In this document: positions 1 to 10,843 of the stretch, piece by piece
Position numbering within the stretch: position 1 is the first letter of the stretch
Layout: each line of letters starts with the position of its first letter
Assembly (NCBI GenBank): GCA_023853785.1
Contig: JAJIRX010000669.1
Coordinates: 1 to 43,847, forward strand
Reading direction: 5' to 3'
Length of the DNA: 43,847 nucleotides
Source: Psilocybe azurescens
Taxonomy: Eukaryota; Basidiomycota; Agaricomycetes; Agaricales; Agrocybaceae
Notes under the pieces: generated by a model
Told to the model about the DNA's origin: nothing
What the model saw: only the letters and a program-made list of their open reading frames with translations
The model's database searches: none
Position numbers and translations under genes: made by a program

Positions 1-180
1 GGCACGGCAAACCGGCCAACGTCCGGCCCCCAACGCTCTAATCGCGCCACGCGGTGACGTGCTGCGGTGCAAGAGGAAAACTGGAATGCGGCAGGTAGAA
101 GGTCGTAAGAGCGGTGGGTCATGTTATTACTGCGCCTGTCTCATATGGCATGTCGGACGGAAGACGACAAAGAAGGCAAG

Positions 181-235
181 AAGGGAAAGGGGAAGGGGAA
201 GGGGAAGGGGAAGGAAGGGGAAGGGAAGGGGAAGG
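181..235 (+). repeat. GGGGAA polypurine microsatellite
   Basis: An uninterrupted purine run is built from GGGGAA and GGGAA units, with no pyrimidine between 181 and 235. It ends about 30 bp before the ATG at 265 of the first gene model. Runs of four guanines at short spacing could form a G-quadruplex, or a triplex because the strand is all purine. Open reading frames across it are low-complexity artefacts of the repeat. Confidence 0.85.
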
Positions 236-264
236 CAACGAAAGAAGGGAGGGCGACTGCGCAA

Positions 265-1456
265 ATGCCGGCCGCAAAGAGGGCAAGGATGGATGAAATG
301 TCCGGGAGCGCTTTCAACCCGGCCTTCGCGGGTAAGTGATTTTTTCTTCGTATACCAGTGATAAAGCTAAATAGTATTCAGATATCACTTTGGAGGACAT
401 TGAGCGCTGGAGAGCTTTGGACGAAATTGTCCCGCGGCTGGAAGATAGGATAGAGAAGTTGGAGGAGGTGGTGGCCGGTCAAAAAGGGCGATGGACAAGG
501 CTCGTGAGCAGCTCCGCAAAACACAGAGGTCATCCAAAATTCGACGACGAAATAGGGGACCTATGCAATGCGGTCGCTGATCTGGAGGGTCGTGTAGCCA
601 GGCTACAAAGACAACCTCCTTCGGCTCGGACTGTCGACCTCAAGTGCCGCCATTTCGGGCTCTGGAACAATTGCCGATGGCGCGGAGACCGCTGTCCCTA
701 CCACGCGCCCTCGTTCGCCGCCGATCGCTACGCCAGCACCTCACAACGTCGAGCACGATTCAGCGGCACACCAAGCAGAGGTAGAATCGTCGGAAGGATC
801 AACCGCAAATATTGCCGCTTCACGCCGGCGTCCGCGGCTTCCGCCCCTCATTCCCGCGATCCCTCTCGTCCCGCGCAATCGCCCACTGTCGCAACAGACA
901 TCGCTGCCGCCGCCTCCCACATTTCTTCCGGGCCACATGTTCCACCGAATCCGTCACTCCGGCACAGAACCCTGACTCGTACCTTCACCGTAAGTTCGAT
1001 CCCAACCGTCCAAGTCATGGCTGTATTTATCACAATGTCACTGGCGCCGTCATTTGGCGCTACAATTCAGGTCCCTCTACCGTGGCCACTCCAGCAATCG
1101 AGGACGTCGACATGGAGCAACAACAAGCTTCACTGCCGGCAGCGACATCGGCGAGCGACCAAATGCAAACGGAGGACGATCTGCAGCTGGAGTCTCCCCT
1201 CGTGCACAACGGAGCACACCGACACAGTCGTCTGCAAGTTCACAGCCGTCGCTTCCAGTGGCGACCTCCAGCTCTGAGGGCTATCGCTCTCGGCCCCCAT
1301 ATGTGTCCGGCTCGGCGCCGACTCCGCCCGTCTACGTCTACTGGCAATTCTCAGCCCGTGGTAGTTATCACGAGGAGGCCCACGCCGGTGAGCCCTCTTA
1401 GCCATCGGCGCGGCTTGGTCGACCACGACACGGAAGATGAGATGGATGATGAGTAG
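265..1456 (+). CDS. Broken gene, coiled-coil N-terminus and acidic C-terminus, function unknown
   Basis: The ATG at 265 opens a 67-nt exon, followed by a 50-nt intron (332-381, GTAAGT...TTCAG) that joins in phase to a charged stretch containing EDIERWRALDEI and LEDRIEKLEEVV, a short coiled coil. After roughly position 600 the best protein-like reading frame changes. Ser/Pro/Thr-rich text moves between frames, and a second intron is plausible at 990-1070 (GTAAGT...TTCAG). The end, DTEDEMDDE before TAG at 1454-1456, is acidic and in another frame from the start. I do not recognise the family. It may be a host gene with assembly indels, a pseudogene, or a further cargo gene of the adjacent KDZ element. 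The exon-intron start is fairly secure; everything after about 600 is not. Confidence 0.4.
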
Positions 1457-1575
1457 TCCGACACTTGTGAATTTGTTCTTTGGGGCGTTTTCTGCTGTCA
1501 CGTTTGTTTCGGACATCATATACGCTCCGGTGTGGTTTCATTTGGGACGCATGCGGGCGGTTTTTTTGTTATATA

Positions 1576-4512
1576 TCACACATGTACATGCTCTCTAATT
1601 TTGTTTGTCAAATATAACAATATTTTCTTGTGCCCATCTGAAATGTGAGAGTGCATACTGTTATTCCCGCACTCTACGTATGTTTGCGGGCCATTGACCC
1701 GCAATTTGTCGGACTCGGATTCTAGTAATGCCAATGTATCTGAAGTCCGGACTGTCCTCTTCGCAGAAGTGGCAGCAGGCAATCTGTTCAAGTCCTCAGT
1801 GCTGAGACCAATCGCGGTGGTCATTACACTACCGTGCAATTCTTGTTGGAAAAGTCGTTGTGTAGGTGTTTCAGAGGAGATTTGAGGTGCAACATCGGCA
1901 TTGGCCCCGGAGTCCGCCCGGACGACACGCAGACTCCGATGTTAACAGGTAAGTCTTCATTGTCGAGACGCAATTCTTGCTGGCAAAGTCGTTGTGTAGG
2001 TATTTCGCTGGGTGCATGGGGTCCGATATCGGCACCGGATCCCGCGCCGATTGACGATTTGCCGATAACGTTGAATAAGTCAAACATTTGAACTTCTGTG
2101 GAAACGGATGAAGATTGAATGGTCGCCAAAGTTTTCGACTTTCTTTTTTTCTTGGGGGTTCGATTTGAGACGTGATATGCATCAATGGGGAGTTACCATT
2201 GTCTGCATCCAGTGTCACTCTGTGTTGATCATAGTCCTGACCGGACAATTGCGCGGCAATGTTGTTCGAAAAGGCGTAGGTATTGTCATTTAAATGCGGC
2301 AAGAAGGCTTGGGTCTGCGCATTCTGAAGCTGATAGTTGTTGGAGTGGTTGTTACCAAACATTGTCTGACTGTTGTAAAACATGTTTTGGCTGTCACTGA
2401 AACTTCTGATATACGCCATGTCGTCAAGTCCGTCGTCGGGATCGGCATTCAGAGGTCCCAGTGTTTCGGCATTGGATGGCCCAGCGGCAAAAGGATGTGC
2501 GACTGTTAGGCTGGCATTGTAGCTTAAGTCAGGGTAAGGTCCCACATTGGTGCCCCAGTCCCATGAATTCAGATGTTCGTGCCCATCATGGACATCGTTG
2601 AGCGGATTAGCCTGTGGCAAATGAAGGAGTGTGGCTGGTGCAGCTAAAAACTCCGGAGCCCCTTGATCAATATCGTTCGGAACTTCCGAGTCCGGTCCAA
2701 TAGCCTTTTCTTTGCCTTTATCGACAACGGGGCGTATGGGTGCCGGCATGTCCACATCGGAGTCCGGGCGGGACTCATTTGCAAGAGAATATCTCCGATC
2801 CCGAAAACATTTTGCCCATCCGTATTCTGAGCTTTGCTTTTGCCTTTCTTTTGTTGGAATTTGTATGCTTTTTGTGCCTGAAGCCGGAACCGTGTCGGGA
2901 TCGGACTCGGGCCGGACTCCTCTTGACCGCTCTCGTCCGGATAATGTGTACGGATAGGTTCGTAACCTTTTCGTTTGGCGTTGACCATTGAAAAGCGAAA
3001 CACATGGTTTATGGGATGTGTTTCCTGTCGCCCAAAATGTGGTCTATCAGTGATATTATGTTGGGCAAACTCAGGTCGCGAGGGTCTTTGATTGTGAATC
3101 CACTGGGAAGATATTCCGGTAATACGAACTGAGCCTGATTTTCCTGTAGTTGTTTGTACGGGACATGTTTGCTTCGGCCGTTCGTTGCCAGCTCTATTCA
3201 TATTTTCAGTTCAGAAATGCTGGCTAAGCTATGAGGTGGACAAACTGTAATGTTTCGCAAAGTATTTCGAATCATCTCATCGAGTTCTTTCTTGACAGGC
3301 AGGTTGCCTGACTTTGTGTCCAATCTCTGGGGAAGGATCGGGAATCCGTGCTGGTCGAATTGCAGATTGAGATCCTTGACATCATTGCCGGTGCCGTTCG
3401 GCGCCCATGGCGTAGGTCCAGGGTTCAAGATCTTCTTCATTTTGGTTATATATTCCATCACATAGAGCTTCATTTGGTGCACCTGAGGCCTGTATTGACT
3501 TTCGAATAGTGGAGCATCGACCTCAATAAGTTCCGCCATCTGATCAACACTATAAAATTGTGAATAGAATGAAAATGCCGATGCCGGGTGCGGGAGCCGG
3601 CCGGCAATTGGAGAAATTTGCTTACACCTGAACGACAAGCTTGCCTGACGTGTCTGTGTATGCCACAAATGAAAGGGATAGGACCCCATTTCGTTCCAGT
3701 GACCCTTTGCGCTTTTTGAGAACCGTGAAATGGCTTTTTTCGCCAGCCTGTGCGATACTTTGATTGCGACGGCCCACAAAGAAGCATAGCACTGACTGTT
3801 GTCTCCTGTCGTTGTCCTGATTTGCTGCAGACACAATCTGTGCACCTTGTCTATCTAGTTGTTCCAGCTGCAGTGCTGACATGCGTTGCAGGATGTTTCC
3901 CAAAGCCTTCATACGAAAGTCAAACCAATTAGGTGTTTGAGTGGATGCGGAATTAAGTCCCATTAGACTTGCGATCTCTGCAAAAACATCATCCTTGCGT
4001 GTCTGCCATAAAACTTCTGTTCTTTTCATTGCTGCCCCTGTAATTATTGTTTCTGCAACTTTGGCTCCACGCCATGTGTTTTGCATCCAAGCGACTAGCT
4101 TCTATATAATGTTAACAGTCCCGAGAAGGCGCCCAAATGTATTTTTAGAACATTTAGACTTTAGCTTTTTGAATAGAATGAAACCTTGACGTACCCTTGC
4201 TTGCGTTCGTGAGTCTCCGATTTCATGACCTATACTGTCCCAGTACTGAAATATTGCAGGCAAAATGTATGTCTTTGCCACACTTTTGCGTTCTTCCGCT
4301 GATTTCGACGCCAGATACCTTTCTTTATGGGCGTCAAGCACTTTCCGCTCTTCAGAATTATACACAACTTGACGCCGATCTGGGCGCACGAGAAAATTGG
4401 GATTGACAGGGTTCGGGATCGGACCGATATCATCGTTCACATGCTCGGCATCCACATCATTGGAGGATATGTTTGGTGGGGCAGGAGGTTGTTCGATAGT
4501 TGCGGAGTCCAT
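1576..4512 (-). CDS. KDZ-associated accessory protein, function unknown
   Basis: Translation starts at 4512. The first exon has an acidic/Pro-rich leader and then a conserved-looking block (DRRQVVYNSEERKVL, ILPAIFQYWDSIG). An intron ending ATATAG near 4099 leads into LVAWMQNTWRG. A later block ends SFVAYTDTSGKL, followed by a GTGTAAG...TTATAG intron near 3550-3640. Further exons carry a basic, Gln/Lys-rich region (about 2760-3190) and an Asn/Gln-rich prion-like region (about 2250-2400). From memory of the family, proteins with this EERK...ILPAIFxYW block are common in agaricomycete genomes, often near transposons; I know no biochemical function. Frames change near 3700, 2770 and 2100, so the exact protein is uncertain. 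It shares a 192-bp head-to-head gap with the transposase, which suggests joint expression. Confidence 0.55.
1834..2010 (-). repeat. Duplicated ~40-bp unit in the accessory gene 3' part
   Basis: The segments at about 1837-1872 and 1971-2006 are near-identical; both contain AAGTCGTTGTGTAGGT. On the minus strand they read HLHNDFSNKNC and YLHNDFASKNC, in different frames relative to the upstream exon. This looks like a 134-bp tandem duplication with partial divergence. Confidence 0.7.
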
Positions 4513-4704
4513 ATTCGCAACAGATGCACAGTAGGCGGAACAGTCAAGAGGCGTTTAAGGGAAGGTGTAATACAATGGAAATTTTCAAAATATAATATCA
4601 AATAGAGTATCGGACATCAGTTAAACCCGGATAACCCATCATGCGGTTATATGCGATAAATTTTCATATGCAATCTTTCAACAGACCTCTCTCTCTCTCT
4701 CTCA
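4513..4704. promoter_or_regulatory. Shared bidirectional promoter region of the KDZ element
   Basis: This 192-bp gap separates the start of the minus-strand accessory gene (4512) from the first ATG of the transposase (4705). It is AT-rich around 4575-4610 (AAAATATAATATCAAATAG), which could serve as a TATA region in either direction. It ends in a CT dinucleotide run at about 4685-4703 directly before the transposase ATG; pyrimidine tracts just upstream of start sites are typical of fungal promoters. Confidence 0.5.
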
Positions 4705-7700
4705 ATGCCCTCTCAACGGCAAAAAAACAAGAACGCGGCACGCAGAAATATATTAGCGTAGAAGGGCGATGTGGAGGCCGCCGCCGCCATTACATATGAA
4801 ACTAGAAAAACTGTCACACGGAATGGGAGAGTCAAGACAAAAAAGTATGCAGTCGCACTGGAACGTGAACAGACAGATCCTACTGCTGGGCCCTCTCCAC
4901 CGATAGACGTGGTTCCAGATAATGAAGACAATCCATTTTACAGCATGGACTTGGAAATGGATGACTCTGTTGTAGAACCAAAAACGCGGAAGGTCAGACT
5001 GCTTTAAAGATATTCATTTAAGTCATGTTCTGACCAAATAAAAGACACAACGAGATTATATATTGCAGTTTGTGGACAGAGTAGATGATTTGCTGGGGGC
5101 ATTGCTCAGCCGGGAATCTCTCCGAGCTGGAGCTCTCTGAGTGCATTCATTGTGCTTCTAACCTCCGGGCGGTATGGCGATGTCAAGATTGCAGTATGCC
5201 TGCGATGCTATGCAGGTCTTGCATGCGCGAGACACACCAAGATAATCCCATGCACAAAATTCAACGGTGGACCGGTTCCCATTTCCGCAAAGCCGAGCTT
5301 TGGGAAGTCGGAAGTTACCTTCTGATACCCCACCACGACGGCAATCCTCTTTGTTCAGCTCTAGAATTTCAGAGAAGATATTTGGAATCCATTGAGCGGC
5401 CCAAAGATAAGCAGGAGCAGGCAGAACTCCGGCAACAGGGTACAGAATTTGAGAACGCGGGACCGGGACCGGGACCGGGAGTGGCATCGGCATCGGCATC
5501 GAATAATGCAAACGACACTGATACTCCCCAGCAGGAATCGGAGAATGCACCAGCCGACTATAATTGGAATGACCAAGAGTTTGAACACTATTTGCAATCG
5601 CTGCAAAATAATTCCGACGTGGTACAAGACGAAATGGTGCCGGATGAGGAGCCTGACGATGCAACAGAAGTCACCAATGCCGAAGCCGATGTCCGTTTCA
5701 TTCCCAACTATCTCGCAGCATTAAATGTCGGTGATGCCGACCCGACTACGGCCTTTACAGGGGCATTCCCACCGCCGATGGTCTGAATAACTCGTATGTC
5801 CGTGTCGTTCACACAAACGGACTTCACCACTTGGCTATGGTTTCATGTTCATGCCGGGGCCTAACATTCTTCCACTTGACCTCATGGCCAACAGATTGAT
5901 ACCAACCAGCTTCTATCACGTCCGGACATTGTTTTCAGCTCAAATGCTTGATTTCTTCCGTCTTTCAAATCTTGAACTCAAGGCATCGGCATATCAATTT
6001 TACAATCTATTGCCGCGTGTAACGGGAACCCAATTGCTCCCTCAAGTGTGGTCGATCTATACAACGAATTTCGTCGCATGACACGTCTGTGGCGATGGAT
6101 GAAGAAACTCAAATGGTCGGGATTTGCTGGTCACAATGGTAGAAGTGCGACGGAAGTCCGGAAAGGGGAACTTGCAAATTACTGCCCAGCATGTCCACAA
6201 GTCGGGGTGAACTTGCCGGGACAACTGGAAGACGACCCCGAACCGCTGGGTGTATAAACGAATATTTGTTGCTGACGGAAATTTTAAGGCAGATCATGTT
6301 CGGACAGCAAAGCCGTCGCAGGATATATGGCTGTCTGAAGGAGGCGGGATGATTCCGTTGCGTGCAGAATATGATTCATTCTTGAAAGCGTGCAATTGAA
6401 AGATTGACGGAAAGCTTTCCGGCTCCGGGGTGCCGTTCCGTTCGATCCCGACCCGGTTGACCCGTTCCATAGGGCGCACCTTGTGAGAACACATTTAAGG
6501 CTATCAAGAACGCTCTAATCGCTTCGTCCGCTTGCGACATTACTGGCATTGTAGCATTTGCATGTGCCCGGCATGGATGCTTTGCCCCAAATTCCATGGC
6601 TGACCCTATTCAAAGGAGAACAGCAAAAAATGTGGATTTTTCATTTTTAATGGCCCTGGCCTCCACTATGGTACACCCGGACCAAGGAGCAATGGTGATA
6701 TATGACATTATTTGTCAATACTTTATTTACTTGCTGCTACGGATTGGGCACTTGCTTCCTCATGGCTTAAAGCTTGACCGAGCAATTGGTATGTTTCACG
6801 TCCATGCCCACAAAGACGAATGTTTTTCCGTTACGCGCCCACTTTCATCCCCGGGCGCGGCCACTGTATGCGGTGAAATATTGGAATCACTATGGTCAAA
6901 CTTGAATCCAATCTCCCGAGCGGCCCGGACAGCAACTCTTGCGCATCGGGCAGAGCTTCTCAATGATCATGCCTGCGATTCAAATCATAAAAAGCTCTGG
7001 GTATCTGGAAGTATCTTTCCAAACGTTTTGTAGAAGCGAACTTACACAGAGAAAGGTTTCACAACTGCTTTATGAAAGTCAGTTCCGCAGCTGGGTCAGA
7101 CACAGTTGAGATGTGGACAAAACAAATCCTGGATGCCGAAGCCCAGCGGCTGGATAATCCCAAGGCGATGGATGTATATGCCGCCAAACGTCTGGCCGAC
7201 ATCGGGCCGGGGAAAATACATCCGGTGCCGCTTCCGCTCCGCTCCTGACCCGATCCACTGTGGAATCTTGGTTGGACTTTGCGCTGCTATTGGAAGAAAA
7301 ACAGTAAGCCGACATTCATTTCATGTGTAAGTTGCTAATCAATTTAACGGCCTGAAGGTTGGATATTCGAATTTGGGCACGGGCGCCTAATTAACGAAGA
7401 TCACATTGACAACAGGAATAAAATGAACAAATTGCGAGAGGAATTGGCTGCGGAGATGACACAGCTGAGTCACCTGCAAGACCTTGCAGGTGTCCTTCAA
7501 ATTTCTGGGCAGAGTGTTATTTCACCGGACCAGCCACTGGATATTTGGGAAGACGGAGATGACATCCCGACCCGACCCGTTGCCGCCGAACTCAACGACG
7601 ATATTCACCTACATATACTATGTCTACCATCCAATGGTAATTGCAATGACAGCTATAACGATGCGGAACTTGGAGCACATATCAAGCAAGCGACTGGTCA

Positions 7701-8459
7701 CTTGGACCAAATTCGCGAACTCATTGCGGAGAAGTCCTTCTTGTATTCAAGTGTTTACAGAGATGCCCCCAACAAAGGTGTCCGGACCCGGGCCCGGGCA
7801 ACAATCAAGGCGGCGAATCACAAAATATCTTTTCATTCCCAGGTGTATACGCACTGCCGTGTCCGGCTAATCCGGCTGGGTGCGGACAATATGACTCTGC
7901 GTAAACTACGTGTTCTAAAGAAGGAAGATGTTAGGGAAGCACCATGATTTTGAATCCAAACCTTGCTGGCTCCACAACACTTCGACTATCTTGGATTTGG
8001 CATTCTGTTAGCCAGCGCCTTTTGCCCCCGGGAATGCGCCGGACAAAATGCCGACTCCGGCACCGTGTCGAGTTCCGACGAAGATGCAGGCGACTTAGCC
8101 ATGGAGGAAGAAACGGATCCTGCGACCATTCTCGAATGTAAGACATTCATTTTATGTTGCGTTCCTCCATTCTGATTCCTAATAGTCAAACGTGTTCATT
8201 GGCTTCGGCGAGAGCACAGTTTCAAAGATGGGATGAAGAGAAGACACTTGTTTCGTATGAAATGCAGTGGACTGTGTCGTATTTTATCAACAAAAGCAGG
8301 TTGTGGAAATCGGCGGCAACGGCACCGGGACGGGATTCAGTTCCACTACTGCCTGGAGTAGTTGCATACGCACACCGGCAGTCTGACTTGTGGCATCAAT
8401 TGGCATTAATCGCTGACCAATCATTTCAACGATCAAACCCTAATTATAAATCAATGTAG
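4705..8459 (+). CDS. KDZ transposase with CxC2-type cysteine cluster, frame-broken copy
   Basis: The putative DDE/D transposase reads, in order: a basic N-terminus; a cysteine cluster (CIHC, CQDC, CRSC, then THQ and MHKIQRW at about 5138-5265) matching CxC2-like zinc clusters; a linker of GPG and AS repeats; the core block LMANRLIPTSFYHVRTLFSAQ; LYNEFRRMTRLWRWMKKL; the first acidic motif VADGNFKADH (about 6270); CARHGCFAP; YDIICQYF (about 6705); the helix with CGEILESLWSNLN (about 6870); and a C-terminal helical part ending in RWDEEKTLVSYEMQWTV. Introns are likely near 5008-5068, 7300-7350 and 8139-8183. An in-frame TAG lies at 4759-4761. Single-base shifts occur near 5130, 5855, 6049, 6222, 6610-6635, 7000, 7940, 8010 and 8205. 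Those at 6610-6635 are a compensating pair in a C run and an A run. The copy is either dead or poorly assembled. Family assignment is firm. Confidence 0.85.
5456..5500 (+). repeat. Hexanucleotide microsatellite in the transposase linker
   Basis: Tandem GGGACC units followed by GGCATC units encode a Gly-Pro run and an Ala-Ser run. This is the clearest tandem example of the CCGG-rich six-base pattern scattered through the element. Confidence 0.8.
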
Positions 8460-8524
8460 CAAAAATTTGATGACAACTATCTTGTTTTACAACCACCCAC
8501 TCTCATTCATCTGACCCACTAGTT

Positions 8525-10843
8525 ATGTCTGGAAACAACACTATCCGACCCTTCAATCCCTTTAGCCTGCAGAATGGCGCGGATGACAGATGGCACCGTG
8601 ATGTTTTGAGGTGCATAGCATATGGGGATTCCCGACTACGTACGGCTTTGTTGAAGATGACAGAAGCCGAGAATCGGCATCAAGCTTGGATGCAGTCATG
8701 TCTCCTTAAAGAGTCCGTGAGTGTCCATATTTGTTGATTCAAATATTTAGCCCAAAATGGACACCTTGCTACACAGAGATTTTTCTTGCAATACGTTGGC
8801 ATTGCAACTGCCATGGGCTTGGTGTTCGACACTCCTGTCATTTCGCGTTCGTTGGCGGTTTCACTGTGCCAGGCGTCATCTAGTCAATTGCCGCTTCCTT
8901 TTGATTCAAGGCTTATCGCCATCCTCGCCGCGAACACCCGATCTGATCAAACACACCGTGTTGTATCGCAGTACAAGTACGATTGGTGGAATAAAGACGC
9001 AGCATCGACAACACTTGACAATAAAAAGCTCTATGCCGCCTTGTCGTTCCACCCCGCGAACAACTAAAATCGGTCCTTCCACGGACAGCGGCTCCAGACG
9101 ATGACGGCCCCCGGTTCCGGCCTCCCTCACCTACTCCACCCCTGTGCCAAGGATAGATCTGCTGGCCGTACCCAAAATTCCGGCTTCCGTTGCCGGTGCC
9201 GACCCGGATTGTCCCATGTGCGACATATACCAACAGATGGCCGTCGATCTCTACCAAATGAATGTCGATGCCGTTCGACATAACAAAGCACTTCTACTAC
9301 TAGCAGAGACAGAGAGTTCGCTTTGTGAACGCCCGTGTTGCGGGATTTTACGAACTTCACGAAGCCGCCGTGCTGAAGGAAACAGCAAATGTGCCAGCGA
9401 GGGATACGGATTCTGGCTCGGCACCGGCACCGGCACTATCTTCCCCGCCCTCGCTCTCATTGGACGTGGGGTGAAAGCCTGACTCGGGAAAACGTTCTCG
9501 CACTTGGACGGTCTCAGCAGTCGGAGATTCACACCGGGTATGGGATCGAGTTGGAAGATGGAAATATTGCTGGGAATGATTCTCAGACGAGGATTACAGT
9601 TGGAACTGGTGCGTAGTCATTTTGTCTGTTCTTAAACGCACTTTACTGATATCTTGAACACGCGTAGAGGAGCATGAGTCTATGCATTCCGGTATCCACG
9701 ACCGGGAGAATGTCCGGCAAGCCCTTGCCAGTATGTCCGACAATGAAGCGGAACATGTGCCGGTTTCCGGCTCCGGTGCCGGCTACTATGAATTTTACTC
9801 GAATGGCCCTCAACAACATGTCCGATGACGATGACGACGAAATTGTATGGCCCTCATCTGAACAATGATGTCAGTAAGCCTAAGGATGCTCTTGCTAATA
9901 TGGACATCGACGATGAGGTGGAAATTGTGCCGCCTCTTTCCATCCAACAGGGCGACAACCGGACTCGGCACGTTCTGGCCAACATGTCCGACGACGATGA
10001 GATCGAAATTCTGTCCGCGCCCATTCCATTAGAGAATCGTTCACAGGCCGCCTTGGCCAATATGTCGGACGATGATGAGGTTGAGATCATCGCATCGACC
10101 AATGTTGACTTGAGAGCAAGGAATGCCCTCGCCAATATGTCGGACGATGATGAGGTTGAGATCATCGCATCGACCAATGTTGACTTGAGAGCAAGGAATG
10201 CCCTCGCCAATATGTCGGACGATGATGATGTAGAATTCATTGCGTCAACGAATGTTGACCTAAGAGCAAGGAATGCCCTCGCCAATATGTTGGACGACAG
10301 TGATATTGAAATCAGCGTAGACCCCATCCAATCGACGCCATTGTCAAACAAAGTCGACATCGATTCCCGCGCCCGCTTAGTGTTGGACAACATGTCCGAT
10401 GACTCACCCGACGCCTCAGCGGCCCCATCCCCGTCCCGAAGCCGTTCCCTTGCTCGTGTAGCGTTGGACAATATGTTGTCTGATGACGATGAGCTACTCT
10501 CCGACCCGGGCGGACTCCCACTCCGTTCTCGTATGGTATTAGCAAATATGTCTTCTGACGATGATGAGCCCAATCCCCCTCACCTCCCGCTCGCTCACGC
10601 GTCCACCCTACTGTGGATGTGCCGGCATTATATCCTCCACTTTCCCGCTCTCCGGTCCGGCCCATATCAGCGAACATGATATCCGATGACGATGAAGGCC
10701 CTGCTCATCGCAATCCGTATCCTTACTCGCTTCCTCCTGATATGTCGGAAAGTGAGGCTGGTCCCCGGAAGAAAGTAAGAAACTCAAGAAAAGTGTATCG
10801 GCCAGAAGACTTTGCGGACATGGATGATGAATGGTTTGCATAG
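8525..10843 (+). CDS. KDZ-linked acidic repeat protein with a SUMO-interacting-motif-like array
   Basis: The ATG at 8525 opens a helical N-terminal region (RHQAWMQSCLLKES). A very short GTGAGT...TTTAG gap at 8717-8750 is a doubtful intron. A second helical block follows (YVGIATAMGLVFDTP), then MCDIYQQMAVDLYQMNVDAV, and a tail from about 9690 of twelve degenerate units with core ALANMSDDDEVEII. In at least six units the acidic run is followed by V/I-x-I/V-I/V/L, the layout of a reversed SUMO-interacting motif. The protein ends EDFADMDDEWFA. The units lie in three different frames (about 9705, 9825, 9885 onward, and 10670), so one or more indels break the array. No catalytic motif is visible. 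A linker or chromatin-docking role is inference; I do not recognise the N-terminal family. Confidence 0.55.
10056..10355 (+). repeat. 75-bp tandem repeat encoding the acidic units
   Basis: Units start at 10056, 10131, 10206 and 10281 with an exact 75-bp period (25 codons). The first two units are identical over the full 75 bp, the third has a few changes, and the fourth is diverged. Older, irregular units flank the block. The pattern indicates recent expansion by unequal exchange or slippage inside an older repeat array. Confidence 0.9.

Larger units (their letters stand above)
1576..10843. mobile_element. KDZ-superfamily DNA transposon with three genes
   Basis: The block holds a KDZ transposase with a CxC2-type cysteine cluster (+), a divergently transcribed accessory gene (-) and a downstream acidic-repeat gene (+). 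KDZ elements are a eukaryotic DNA transposon superfamily strongly expanded in mushroom genomes. I could not find terminal inverted repeats or a target duplication, so the limits given are those of the outermost coding sequence. The CCGG-rich character of the element continues to about 11560, which suggests that the right end lies beyond 10843. All three genes carry reading-frame breaks. Confidence 0.75.

Noticed and set aside
59..361. Arg/Lys/Gly-rich open frames at the left end
   Set aside because: They are translations of the GGGGAA polypurine repeat in three frames.
633..700. CCCH-like zinc finger (CRHFGLWNNCRWRGDRCPYH) in the first gene
   Set aside because: The spacing is C-x8-C-x6-C-x2-H, not the usual C-x8-C-x5-C-x3-H. 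An alternative frame across the same bases gives a more convincing Ser/Pro-rich protein.
9854..10573. 239-residue Ser-rich open frame on the minus strand
   Set aside because: It is the antisense shadow of the acidic repeat array; GAC/GAT codons read as Ser-rich text on the other strand.
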